Below are positions 19,746-30,670 of a stretch of 64,000 bases of DNA, piece by piece. The position numbers and the translations under genes were made by a program. Source of the DNA: Larix kaempferi (Eukaryota; Streptophyta; Pinopsida; Pinales; Pinaceae); the NCBI GenBank assembly GCA_027924585.1, contig BSBM01000076.1:10028001-10092000 (forward strand), given 5' to 3'. How positions within the stretch are numbered: the stretch's first letter is position 1; each line of letters starts with the position of its first letter. The notes beneath the pieces were generated by a model. It searched no databases, was not told where the DNA came from, and saw nothing but the letters and a program-made list of their open reading frames with translations.

Positions 19746-21315
19746 TCAATCTCTCTTCCTAGAGAGGTCCCTTTGGACCACACCAAGCTTGTCTCGAAAG
19801 TACTCAAACTTCACACGAGCCAGAGGCTTAGTCAGCACATCAACAACTTGTTGCTCTGTAGGAACATACTCGAGCTTCACAGCTCCCCTCTGCACCATAT
19901 CCCGGATATAGTGGAACTTAATCTCGATGTGCTTCGATCTATCATGAAACACAGGATTTTTTGTCAACTTGATGCAACTTTGGTTGTCACAGAGTATCTC
20001 CGTAGCATCAATCTCTACATCGAACAATCCTGTCAACATCTTGCGAAGCCACACTGCTTCACCACAAGATGAACAAGCTGCAACATATTCAGCTTCCGCT
20101 GTACTGAGTGCAACACAGGGTTGTTTTCAACTGATCCATGAGATCACACCCGATCCCAAACTAAAGCAACATCCTGAAGTGCTCTTTTTGTCTTCAGCAC
20201 TTCCAGCCCAATCTGAGTCTGTGTACCCATACAATCTGAACTCACTATCTGAGGCATATCTAGTCCATAGTCCAATCTAACCTTTAGATATCTCATCACA
20301 TGTTTTTGCTGCAATCAGGTGAACATTCCTGGGTTCCACCATATACTGACTCAATGTGTTTACTGCAAAACATATATCTGGACGAGTATTGGTCAAATAC
20401 ATCAATGACCCAATAATCTGTCTATACATGGTGACTTCCACTTTCTCTGAAGAAGCATCACTCAGAAGTTTCAAATTTGTCACCATTGGAGTGGTCATGG
20501 CCTTGCAAATCCAGCATCCCAAATCTCTTTAGGATCTCTATTGTGTATTTTCCTTGACTCAGGAAAATCTCGTCTGGAAACTGCCATACCTCAAGACCTA
20601 GAAAATAGTGCATCTTGCCAAGGTCTTGCATCTCGAATTCTGTTGCAAGCCTCTTCTTACATTCAATAATAGGCTTGTCTTCTCCAGTCAAAAATAAGTC
20701 ATCCACATACAGTAATAGTATCATGGGTTCATCATTCATAATCTTGTAATAAAGATTAGAGTCCGCTTTACTTTTGGTAAAGCCCAAGCTCATCAGGAAG
20801 CTGTCAATTCTTCCATACCATGCTCTGAGAGCTTGCTTCAACCCATACAGTGCTTTCTTCAACCTGCATACATGTGACTTATTATCTTCTACTTCAAAAC
20901 CTTTTGGTTGCTCGTTATATACTTCCTCTTCTATGTTTCCATTCAGGAAAGCAGTCTTCACATCCATTTGATGTAGCTTCCATTTCATCTTGGCTGCCAA
21001 GGCAAGAATGGTTCTAATCGAAGTATATTTGGCTATTGGGGCAAAAGTCTCCTCGTAATCAATTCCTTCTTTTTGCGAGAATCCCCGGGCTACAAATCTT
21101 GCCTTGTACTTTTCAATGCTTCCGTCTGCTGAATGTTTTGTTTTGAAGATCCATTTTGATGAAACAACCGATTTGTCCTTCAGTCTTGGTACCACATCCC
21201 AAACATCATTCTTGATGATGGATTTATATTCTTCATTCATGGCATCCAACCATTCCTTCTTCTTTACTGCTTCTTCAAAACAAGTTGGTTCTTCTTCAAC
21301 AAGATTGCACATCAA
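19746..21315 (-). pseudogene. Reverse transcriptase and RNase H of element 2
   Basis: The RT frame runs from 21315 to 20458 on the minus strand: KEWLDAMNEEYKSIIKNDVWDVVPR, SKWIFKTKHSADGS, KARFVARGFSQKEGIDYEETFAP, HQMDVKTAFLNG, KKALYGLKQA-RAWY, the intact catalytic LLLLYVDDLFLTGED and DLGKMHYFLGLEVW. A frameshift near 20515 moves to the frame of 20522-20277 (TTPMVTNLKLLSDAS, YRQIIGSLMYLTNTRPDICF). RNase H (CDNQSCIKLTKNPVFHDRSKHIEIKFHYIRDMVQRG, VVDVLTKPLARVKFEYFR) ends at 19746. Active-site residues of RT are present, but the frameshift and several stops between 20277 and 20054 prevent a full product. The reading is in frame with integrase upstream, with two stops between. Confidence 0.93.
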
Positions 21316-21465
21316 GGCTACATAGCTGGAATATGGCCTTGGTCTCTTGATCTCTCTACTGGACCCTTCTGGAGCACCATACTTTCCTGCATCTTGGATT
21401 AATTCATGTGCCTAGGCTGGTCTTCTCTTTTGAGAGATCTCCACATGAGGTATCTCCTCAGGTTT

Positions 21466-22545
21466 TCAAGGTTCTGCCATGTCATGATCCTCTGGGGTAG
21501 GATCACCTTCAACACTTGGAATTGGTTCTTTGGTTGATTCTGCAACTCTGGGAACCTCCTGCTCCTCTTCATCCTCATGAGTCTTCTTAGACTTGTTGAA
21601 AGCTGAATCTTCATCAATTGTGACATCCCGACTAATCTCGATTTGACAGAATCCTAGGATGTATATGCGGTAAGCCTTAGATTGCTCACTATAACCCACA
21701 AATATTCCCTTCTTGTCTGAAGGCTCTAGTTTCGATCTCTTCTCCTTTGGAATGTCGATGAACATCAGACATCCAAATATTTTCAGATGACTGACTTCAG
21801 GCTTCTTCCCAGTGAACATCTCTTCAGGGGTCTTGTTGCCAAGAGCACTATGGGAGATCCTGTTCTGTACATAGACTGCGGTTCTGGCAGCTTCTGCCCA
21901 TAGATGCATGGGTAAATCTTGATCATGGATCATAGCCTTTACTGCTTCTATGATCGTTTTGTTCTTCTTTTCGGCCACACCATTCTGTTGTGGATTATAG
22001 GGAACAGTGAGCTCACTCTTAATCCTTGCTTGCTTACAAAAATATTTTAAATCCCCTGAGGTATATTCTCCTCCATTGTCTGACCTCAGGATCTTAATCT
22101 TCTTTTCAGAGAGATTCTCTACGAGAGCCTTGAACTCTTTAAACTTTTCAAAGACTTCATTCTTATTCTTCAGAAAGTAAATCCAGGTTTTGCGAGAATA
22201 ATCATCAATAAAAGATGCATAATATTCATACCCGCTTAGAGAGGTGGTGGACATTGGTCCACAAATGTCTAAATGAATAATGTACAGAATACCTTTTGCC
22301 TTGCTATCGCTATTTGGAAATGGGTTCTTAGTGCTCTTCCCTTGAGCACACCCTTTGCATACTCGTTCATGATCCACCCAGATCTCTGGTAACCCAGTTA
22401 CTACCTTACTTACAATTGGTAAGGCTTTATAGTGTACATGAGCTAGTCTCCTATGCCATAACTCATAGGGGTTCATGGTACTAGCCATCATTTTTGCATT
22501 TGCATGACCCTTTAGTTTGTAAAGTCCTTCTACTCCAATGACCAC
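21466..22545 (-). pseudogene. Integrase of element 2 (with GAG-pre-integrase zinc-binding region)
   Basis: Integrase inserts the cDNA copy into the chromosome. This 359-residue frame has the HHCC zinc-binding region (LWHRRLAHVH ... CKGCAQGK) and the D,D-35-E core: HLDICGPM, SFIDDYSRKTWIYFLK, RSDNGGEYTS, and PYNPQQNGVAEKKNKTI with the catalytic Glu. The usual C-terminal landmarks follow: HLWAEAARTAVYVQNR, KTPEEMFTGKKPEVSHL-IFGC, GIFVGYSEQSKAYRIY, then an acidic linker. All three catalytic residues are kept. The frame overlaps the end of the protease frame by 16 bases in another phase, so a small indel separates them. It stops at 21466, and the same frame reopens as RT. Confidence 0.93.
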
Positions 22546-22920
22546 TGCATCATCAATAATCTTGCCTTAGGCCACATGAGAACTTCACCATCTACAAATG
22601 CAACACGAAGACCTTTCTTATCTAATGCTGAAATAGACAGATGGTTCTTCTTCAACCCAGGTACATAAAGGACATCCTTCATGTTCATGGACTTTCCAGA
22701 GTCCAATTTGTAAGAGGCTTCTCCCATACCTTTGATGGGATATTGATAGTCATCTCCGAGTTTTCGCTTGTGTGGAGATTCCTTCTGGATAAGATGAGAC
22801 AAGGATTCTTTGTATCTAGTCATGTGCTTTGAAGCTCCACTATCAACTAGCCAAGTATCACTCCCATGAGATACTGAACCAGTGAGTGCTGAGATAAGAA
22901 CATATTCTGGTCTTGTCATC
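22546..22920 (-). pseudogene. Aspartic protease of element 2
   Basis: On the minus strand the frame carries EYVLISALTGSVSHG, then the retroviral-type active site WLVDSGASKHMT, and downstream DDYQYPIKGMGEASYKLDSGK and VLYVPGLKKNHLSISALDKKG. The enzyme would cut the gag-pol polyprotein. The active-site Asp-Ser-Gly is intact. One frameshift separates it from the zinc-knuckle part of gag (near 22917) and another from integrase (near 22540). Confidence 0.9.
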
Positions 22921-23753
22921 ATCATCACTATCTTCTGCTGCATGAGCATGAAACCTCTTCTTCTGCTTCTTGTGTTGTCCATGTTTGTTTGGACAATTCC
23001 TTGCAATGTGTCCAGTCTTGTGGCATGAGTAACACTCAATTGAAGAGAAATCCTTTTTGGTACTTCTCTTCTTCTGGGGTCTTCTTGGAGAGTGCTCTCG
23101 AGGACGAGGATTGTCTTTCCTCTTCTTCCCACCTTTAGCATGAGTAGCCAAGGCTTGATCTTCATCGTCATTTAACTTCTCATCTCTTACAACTATTCTT
23201 TATTCTTCTTGGACACATTCTTCCCATAGGTTTCTGAACTTGATTAGTTTCTTTCTGGCACAAATGCCACGAACAAATGGTTCCCAATCTCGGGGGAGAC
23301 CATTCAAAGTAGTCATCACAACTTCTGCATCCTCTACATAACCCCAATGGCTTCTAGTTTTTCTTTGATCTGGAATACCCTGGAGAAGTATGAGTGCATG
23401 GACTCAGACTTCATACTCTTCACACCCTTGAGTTGATTTCTCAAGGTCATCTTTCTGTTGATGTTCTTTCCTTCAAACAGGCTGGTCAAGGCATCAAACA
23501 TCTCTTATGGTGTCTTCTTGAAAGACACATGGGGGATCAAGTGATCCTTGATGGAATCAGCAATGATCCTGTTTGTTTTAATAAGATTCTTCGTATGCCT
23601 TGCCTTTTCTTCATCTCCCTCTGGTTCTGTAAGTCCTTCCTTCACATAGCCTTCTAGCTCATGCTCCTCAAGGATGAGCATGACTCTATACTTCCAGGAT
23701 CTGAAGTTCTCAGCTCCTTCAAGCTTCTCATCAAGCTTGGTATTGCTTCTCAT
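22858..23753 (-). pseudogene. gag of element 2
   Basis: The start at 23753 (MRSNTKLDEKLEGAENFRSWKYR) parallels that of element 1. The first frame covers the capsid N-terminus (KNLIKTNRIIADSIKDHLIPHVS) to a stop at 23505. Decayed capsid continues with matches to MTLRNQLKG and GICARKKLI-F, and the nucleocapsid part in the frame of 23151-22858 is basic (KKRKDNPRPREHSPRRPQKK) with one CCHC knuckle, CYSCHKTGHIARNC, followed by a His/Asp-rich tail. Frameshifted at least twice. Confidence 0.9.
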
Positions 23754-23759
23754 CTTGCT

Positions 23760-24183
23760 ATAATGAGTACTTCAAATGGAAATAGAAATAGATTTGAGAC
23801 TTACCAGAAAATTTGCCCTTCTGATATCTACTCCTCTTTGACCTAGGGTTTGTCAGAGAAACCCTAATTTTTCGACTTCGGGATTTTGAAAACTAATTGG
23901 ATGAGCAAATTCGCCTCCTTAAGGTGAGTTGAGAAAAGTACTCCTTTTCCAAAATCAGTGAGCAGATGATCCAAAAACTTGATGCCCTAGTTCTCCTGGG
24001 CAGCAGTGGTGGACCCAAAAATGAAAATGCTCGGAATGAAATTCTGCTTCGACAAAAAAATGCGCCCTATGGAGGCGAGGTAGATCCACCCTCTTTTCCG
24101 GCAAAAATGTGGAGGTAGCTCTCGGAATAAGAAACCTTAGCTCTTGCAGTTACGGGGGTTGCACAATGTAATCTTTCAGGCTA
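23760..24183 (-). other. Untranslated leader of element 2
   Basis: About 420 bp between primer-binding site and gag, alignable in places with the leader of element 1 (AAACCCTAGG, CCGGAAAA, GCGCATTTTT, GACAAACCCTAGG words). No coding frame. Confidence 0.6.
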
Positions 24184-24195
24184 GCTCTGATACCA
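24184..24195 (-). promoter_or_regulatory. Primer-binding site of element 2
   Basis: GCTCTGATACCA on the plus strand, the reverse complement of TGGTATCAGAGC, adjoining the 5' LTR. Confidence 0.93.
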
Positions 24196-24694
24196 TGTTA
24201 GTTTTTATTTGAGCAGCATATAGAATATAAACAATTACTGAAAGATAAACAAGCATAGCATAAAGACAAGAGACACAATTTATCCTGGGAAACCCTCTTG
24301 GGGTAAAAACCCAGCAAGCCTTCCTCAATATAGAAATCACAAAGTACAAAGTATCCCCAAGACAAAACAGTTACTCCTCCACTTGTGCGCACCTCTTTTC
24401 TTCACCTATGCGAACTTGCTTGAGTGAATGAGTGATTACAAATGAGAGAGAGCACTTCTATTTATATTCTTCCATTGAGATGACTAATTCCCCAACAGGG
24501 CCAACTTCTCTACTTGATTGGTCAATTACATAATATAATAATTTTTTAGGGGCTTTTCTGAGCCGACACATGTCCTAGGGTTTACATTGATTCTTTCAAT
24601 GACCTTTACATTATTAATTACATGACCATCAACTCCCGTAGGAGGAATACAATAATATAAATAGAATATCTTCCGCAGTTACATTATTTTAATA
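24196..24694 (-). repeat. 5' LTR of element 2
   Basis: 499 bp. On the minus strand it starts TATTAAAATAATG (expected TG, here CA changed to TA on the plus strand) and ends AAAAACTAACA. TATA box TATAAATAG on the minus strand at 24458-24466. Contains the GGGTTTTTACCCC...GGGTTTCCCAGG box. Confidence 0.93.
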
Positions 24695-24898
24695 GTAACT
24701 TATTTTGTACATGGTGCCATGTAATCACTTTTGTCCATAGAAGTTTTATAGCTGCAAATTTTGGATGATTTCTAACAATGAATATTCAATACATGGCTTG
24801 GGTATCTTGATCTTGTTCTCAATGAGAGCTTGTATTCTCTAAGGTAGTCTTAGTTCAAGCTGATGCTGATATAATGGGTTAATTCTATTGCTGGTTCT

Positions 24899-25168
24899 TT
24901 AGGTCCAGAGAATGTTCCAGAGATTGCCTTCTTGTCGGTTTCCTACCTCTTTCAGATCATCTGGAAACAAAAGCTTCTGGGTTTTTATACCTTCTATGAT
25001 GGCTAGATTTGCTAGGTGGTCTGCAACTTTCTTTGTCGATCTTCTTAAATGCCTAAGCTCTACTTGATCATGTTTTTCATTTTGTCTGTCATCCCCGTCT
25101 TGTCCTTCCAGTTTGCCGGCCAAAGTAATAACACTTATTCTTATTAAGTCTAATCCTACTATCTTCAA
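24899..25168 (-). pseudogene. LINE-type RNase H fragment
   Basis: The minus-strand frame contains LRHLRRSTKKVADHLANLAIIEG, which fits the last block of plant LINE RNase H domains (a basic strand, then N/K-x-x-AD-x-LAN). In a live element this domain ends ORF2 and helps remove template RNA. Upstream parts of a LINE are not recognisable, so this is an orphan fragment. Assignment rests on this one motif. Confidence 0.5.
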
Positions 25169-26592
25169 GTTACCTTAAAAAAGATTGCTTCTTTGATTCC
25201 CAATTAAGATCGAGTTTGATTGGCTTATCTAGCTAAACCTACCGTTTACTTGGGTGTTGATATTAGTCCTCTTATCATTTTGGTTTGACTGTCCATGCGG
25301 GCTTGTGTGTAAGCTGTTATCATTGCACCTTGATTGTCTCAAGTAATCTCCCCTGCACTAACCTTACCAGGATTTGCATTTATTGCACTGACAGACATTC
25401 CACCTCTAGGAGACCTCAGCACCAGACCAACTCTATACAGAATACTGCTCACTAGGCCTGGTTGAGCAATCGGACTTGGATCGTGAGGTTTTTCTCCTTT
25501 GCATCTGATATTAGGATAGACAGTTCACTTCGCACCAGAGTTCCTCCAAGGATTTTACAGCTAGGGCCCCTCAGCCCCAAGTACTTTAGTTGAAGTCTTC
25601 AGGTTTGCATTGGTTCCTTCACTGTGATGGACAGACATAGTGATATCTCTTTTCACTCTTTTGCCTCTACTTTTATTTTCAGTTATGATGCAGATTATGA
25701 ACTAGGGCCTTGCTCCTCTTGTGGATTTCCTTGTTTGCTTTACCTAGGCTGCGCTACTTGTCTTTTATTGTCAGTTGTTAGCATTATAGCATCTACGAGT
25801 GATCTAGGGATGTAGATATTGAGCTAGGGCCTTACGCTTCTAAGGGATTTCCTCGTGTGTTTTACCTAGATTTTGCTACTCGGTCTTTTGTTTTACCTAG
25901 GATCTAGGAGTGTTCTAGACACTCCCATGATCTATTGACTACTGATTGTACTCCCTAAGTCTCGATTACCTATTCCTTGTCATTCGTGGACATTAATAAA
26001 TTAATTATTTTATCCATGATCTTGTTCCAACATCCGGTGGATACAAGTTCTGGTGAGGGCTTCTATGGCTCCCTAAGAGTTGCCTGTTATCCGAAGTATA
26101 ATCTTTGATTTTGATTTTGTAATAATTTACCATTTTAATTTTATCGCTGAAAGGTTACACCTAGTTTGTTGGCAAATATTATTATGTGCTTGTATTATTT
26201 AACTCTGTACAATCAACTGTAGATTTGATTACAAGTTGTTTGTGAAATCCACTGGGATTATGAGGAAAGCATCATTGTATGTTGATTCATTGTGAAATGG
26301 TATTTCAAAAGGCAAGTCATTTCGAAGATATGCCATGCCCAAACCATTTTCTTGCTTTTCATGGAGTGAATCAAAGAAACTACAATTGTGCGTATCCCTT
26401 GGATACAAGATCTCAATACTGGAATCATCTAACAGTGCTATTGTTATATAGTTACTACTACAGTGCTAAATCTGTAAACCCTTAATAAAGCTTAAAGGCT
26501 ATATACACCCAGATGTGTAACATAGTCCAAGAAACTAGGACAATCAAAATTTACAAAATGCAAAATGTATCTGTAAGACTATATGTCAATTG
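25169..26592. other. No recognisable gene; one diverged 122-bp tandem duplication
   Basis: T-rich sequence without domain-bearing frames. At 25687 and 25809 the words GATG(C/T)AGAT...GAACTAGGGCCTT...GGATTTCCT...TTTACCTAG...GCTACT recur, an old 122-bp tandem duplication covering about 25687-25930. Confidence 0.55.
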
Positions 26593-26803
26593 TCAAGTCA
26601 GATTAGTGCTAGTCAGACTTGATGTAGTATAACTGCAGGATTCCTTCATCAACGAGCTGATTTTTGTTGTATTCCATGAACTGTAAAAAGCCTTCTTGTA
26701 AGCCAATGCCCGACTTGGATAACTGATCAGCGCTCGAGTTAAATAATCGATAAATATGCTTGAAATTGATGCTAGTAAATTTTTGTTTAAGTTCAAGAGT
26801 CAT
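26593..26803 (-). pseudogene. RNase H end of the LINE ORF2
   Basis: The frame reads FKHIYRLFNSSADQLSKSGIGL, the terminal block of LINE RNase H (basic strand, N-x-x-ADQLSK). A second frame over the same bases is the less likely one. It is the last recognisable part of the element. Confidence 0.65.
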
Positions 26804-27213
26804 GGCTTTCTATTGTTCCAAAACTGCAACCTGTAGATGTTTCTTACCACTAATCTAGTCACCACCAAAGAATCGCCCAAATTTTTTAAAGTAGCAAAAC
26901 CTCTTTTATGGGCAAAGTGAGTAACCCCCAAAGACTCAGAAGTTCAACATGTGCATTGGAGACCTATCCACATCCAAACCAGAGGAGGAAATGGTGTTTT
27001 GAGTTAATATGAAAGTATGCCCCAGCTATGTAGTTTCCCTTCTGAGAGGCACCATAAAAATACCTGATGGGGGACTAATCAATAATAAAGGGAGGAAACC
27101 TTTCCATTCTCTTCATATGTTGTTTGCTCCGAGAATAAGTTGTAAAGCCACTTTGTATGAGGTTGCAGGCGATACCAGACTGAAACTGAATATTTTGAAA
27201 TAAAATTAAGTTT

Positions 27214-27600
27214 TTAAGACGCCAAACACCCTAGATGAAAAACCCCCATGGGCATCTGAAACAAATCAATTAAAAAGGCACGATTCCAGGGAATTGCCTT
27301 TCCAACCAAACGAGAGAGAGTTCCTATGCACGGAAGTTGCCCAAAGCTCTTGTGTTCTGAACATGAGACCAGTAGGTGATCTACTGTTTCGGCAACTTGA
27401 AAGCACGAAGAACAAACCGTTGAACCCAAACCCCCTTTGCCATAAAAATTTTCTCGTCAAGATTTTATTTTTAATAGTCAACCAAGTAAAACAAAGTATC
27501 TTCGTGGGAGCCTACCACCTCCATAAGCGACAATGCCACCATTTGGGTTGATATCAATTCTTTAAAAAACAATTGATATATAGGCAAATTTGGTTGTAAC
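27214..27600 (-). pseudogene. Zinc-finger (zf-RVT) region of the LINE ORF2
   Basis: A frame at 27429-27214 reads GSTVCSSCFQVAETVDHLLVSCSEHKSFG, the C-x2-C...H-x4-C finger that follows plant LINE reverse transcriptases. The preceding frame has LTRKFLWQRGF, matching the KILT-x2-LxxRG segment normally just before it. A frameshift separates the two. Confidence 0.75.
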
Positions 27601-28092
27601 TTGGCTCGATGCAGTGTTCCACGACCATCACATTTTATCAGCAGCGTTAGACGATAAAATGCCAGCATGTCTTAATAAAACCACATACCTGTCCCAATCA
27701 GCAGCTTCAATAGGTTCCAGTCGAAGATCCTCGACTGAGAGCCAATAATCATAGCTATTAATCGAAACTGCCCTCCTTGCATGATTCAGGGAATAAATCC
27801 CTTTGCTACGAACAACTTGAACCATAGCAGGAGATAGGATGTAGCAATGTGAACCACCAATGAAAGGGTCCACACCAACACGCACTTGAAACCCATCCTC
27901 AATTTGCCAACCCAACCATCTATTTAAATATGTGAAGGATTGATTCTCTTAATCCACACCATATGTTTGAAACACCTAGACTTTTCTTTTTTTCCTTTCT
28001 TATCCAGTCAATAACGGAGAGATTCTTTAAATATTTGCCTAAGATAATATCTCACCATAATCCTTGATGCAGTGGGCCGCGCCAAAGGCTCT

Positions 28093-29440
28093 TCAACGCC
28101 AATGCTTTCCCGATCGACAGTATGTTTTCAATTCCTCACCCCCCAGAGACTTCGGGAGAGCTACCAACTCCCAAGCAGCTAGATGAAAACCAGGTCTTGA
28201 AAGTGAGCCCGAGCATAAAAATTCAAAAATAATCCGGCGAAGAAGAGACAATATTTGTTTTGAAACCTTAGCCAGGGCCAGCCAGAAAATCAGAAAGCTG
28301 TAGAGGACAGAATTTATAAGAGTGATACGGCCTCCCATAGATAAATGTCGATTGCACTAGTTGTTGATTCTCTTCTCCACCTTCTTTACCAACCATAACC
28401 AGCCATCAATGAAATATCCATTAGTTTAATAAAATAGCCAAGGTACTTCAATCCTGCATCCAGGTCCACTAGTTTGTTTATAGGGGAGGTCAGACTTGAT
28501 CATTTCCAGCTCTGAAACCTCCATATTGCTCCAATGAATGTCAGATTTCGGTCTAGAAGTTATTTAAAGTGTTGCCACTTACTCAATTTACCAATACCAA
28601 ACAGTAACACATTGTCCACAAACAATAGGTGAGTAATATGTTGTGAAGGAGTAACTCTTATCCCTGTAATCTTACCTTCCTATTTGGAACGACTGATCAG
28701 CCTGCTTAAAACCTCCATCACCAACAAGAACAACAACGGTGATAAAGGGGCAGCCTTGTCTCAGACCTCGAGAGTTGTTAAAGACATTCGTTGGACTCCC
28801 ATTAACCAGAACAACGAAATTGGCAAAAGTGACAACCCATAATCTACTAGGTTACCTCAAAATTCAGACCTGCATTAATGAGGATAAGAGGAAAAAAGGT
28901 CCAATCAACCATGTCATAAGACTTTACAATGTCCAATTTCAAGACCATAGAATTTAAATGATTGATTTTTGCAGAATACAAGGTCTCTTGTGCGATGCAA
29001 ATTACTTCAAAAATATGTCTATGTCGAAGAAAACTGAATTGTTCCTTCGAATTGCCTCTAGATATGACCTTATAAAGGAGGTTGCACAATGAAATAGGCC
29101 GGAAATCCTGGAAGGATGAGGGTTTGACGTCTTAGGACTAGGGGCCATGAAGGTAGCATTAATACTTCCTGCAACCGGTCCCGAGAGATGAGCTTCCTCC
29201 ACAAGTTTGACAATCTTCGGACCAAACAGATCAAAGAACTATAAATAAATATGCATCGTCCACTCGTCTAGCCCATGACTCTTGTCCTTGTCCATTAATT
29301 TCATAATATTCTCAACCTCTAGTAGAGAAACAAGTCTACTATTTTCTTCTGAATCCTCCTCAGAAAAGATAAGAGGCATACATTGTAGTATGGAAACTTG
29401 TGCACCAATATTATTTACCGTGGGCGTATGAAACAAATTT
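28093..29440 (-). pseudogene. Reverse transcriptase of the LINE ORF2
   Basis: Blocks in order on the minus strand: MKLMDKDKSHGLDEWT (RT entry), LCNLLYKVISR, FSFLRHRHIFEVICIAQETLYS, LKLDIVKSYDMVDWTFF (first catalytic Asp block), then near 28640-28600 THLLFVDN-LLFG, where the second catalytic block normally reads F-A-D-D. At 28338-28093 comes the C-terminal block GGRITLINSVLYSFLIFWLALAKV ... LAAWELVALPKSLGGEEL. The D-to-N change plus many stops make it inactive. Positions of blocks are approximate because the frame shifts between them. Confidence 0.85.
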
Positions 29441-29899
29441 GAAAAATACTTGGTAGCAGCTTCTATAGAACGTTGTGTGGTGCACCGTTGATCATCCTGA
29501 TCTTCGATCTCCCAGATAGTATTAATCGTTTAACGTTGGTTGGAAAAAGAGTGGAAACACTTAGTGTTTTGGCCCCCCTTAGCAATCCATAGTGCACTGC
29601 TTTTAAGCCACAAAAATCCTCTTCTACCTGAAGTATGTCGGCTTTACCTTGTTCTAATTTTTTAGTAATATGAATCCTGCTTTGAAATATAACTAGGCAC
29701 AGCCACAACGTAATAATCCTTAATCTCTGACTCAATCCGAGTTAATTCTCTGCGTTGAGAAAGTTGCTTGTTTTTGAACCACATAATCACAATCTCCTTA
29801 AGGGATTTGAGAAAGCTGGGTAACTGTTTCATCGCCAAGCCACTCCTTTTAGGGAAGTCTGAATGACAATGTGCCTTGACAAGATTATTAAAATCTGCT

Positions 29900-30647
29900 T
29901 CTTCCAACCAGACCCGACAATACTTGAAAGGGTATTTTTAGTGACATCCCCTTTCTATCCTTGGAATAATCGGCTAGTGGTTTGAGATTGAAACCTTTTC
30001 GACCCAAGTATTGCACGAGTCCACTAAGTTGAGAAGATCCTTTGCTAAAAGGAACACATCGAGCACTTAGCGACCGCTTCTTCTTCCCTATGCCCATTAT
30101 GCCATGTAGGTGTAAGAGGGACTAGTTCGATATCCACCAACGTATGGTCAACAATAAAATTTTGAAACCAAGGGCACAATGGATCAATTTTGGCAGCTAT
30201 GCCTCAAGACACCCGGGTGGAAGTCGTGAAATTGAGATCTCCTGCAACAATAAGTGAGGAGTCTTCCAAAATACCACTGCTTTCAACATTACACCAAAAC
30301 TCATTCCTGTTTGTAGAGGGGCCGTAACAATTTAAAATACTGAGAGGTAAGTCTAGAGCCCTAGAATGACCCACAAAAAATATTCCACCCTGAGTTCGAA
30401 AGGGATTGAAGTAAAACTTTGTAGGATTCCAGGTTGAAAGTAGACCCCCTGGAAGGCCTTCCACAACCATTGAGCAACAATCCTAGTCCTGGAATAAATG
30501 CCAAAGAAACTCTCTAGCTTTGGATCTCGCAACCATAGTTTCTTGTAACAAAATAATATATGGTGATATCTCCTGTACTAATCTTCTGAGGGCATAAAAT
30601 TTTCGGTTGCCCCTCACCCCTCTTACATTTAGTGACAAAATAATCAT
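29900..30647 (-). pseudogene. AP-endonuclease of the LINE ORF2
   Basis: ATG at 30647 opens MIILSLNVRGVRGNRK, the usual beginning of a plant L1 endonuclease, which nicks the target DNA. Then come IILLQETMV with the catalytic Glu, GLPGGLLSTWNP, LSILNCYGPSTNRNEFW and IVAGDLNFT with the conserved Asp-x-Asn. The frame is nearly continuous to 30204, with one stop at about 30483. The C-terminal part beyond 30204 is decayed. The recognition is firm. Confidence 0.85.
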
Positions 30648-30670
30648 TGGGGAACAAACTTCTCGACCAA

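Larger units (their letters stand above)
17952..24694 (-). mobile_element. Ty1/Copia LTR retrotransposon, element 2 (6.74 kb)
   Basis: LTRs at both ends (TGTTAG/TGTTGG...TTAACA/TTAATA on the plus strand) and a perfect 5-bp target duplication GTAAC (17947-17951 and 24695-24699). On the minus strand the order is 5' LTR, primer-binding site, gag, protease, integrase, RT, RNase H, a long minisatellite, polypurine tract and 3' LTR, which is the Copia order. It is the most complete element here, but every gene has a stop or frameshift. The LTRs differ by about 5% by eye, so insertion is old but younger than element 3. It split the second copy of the 589-bp duplication. Confidence 0.95.
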
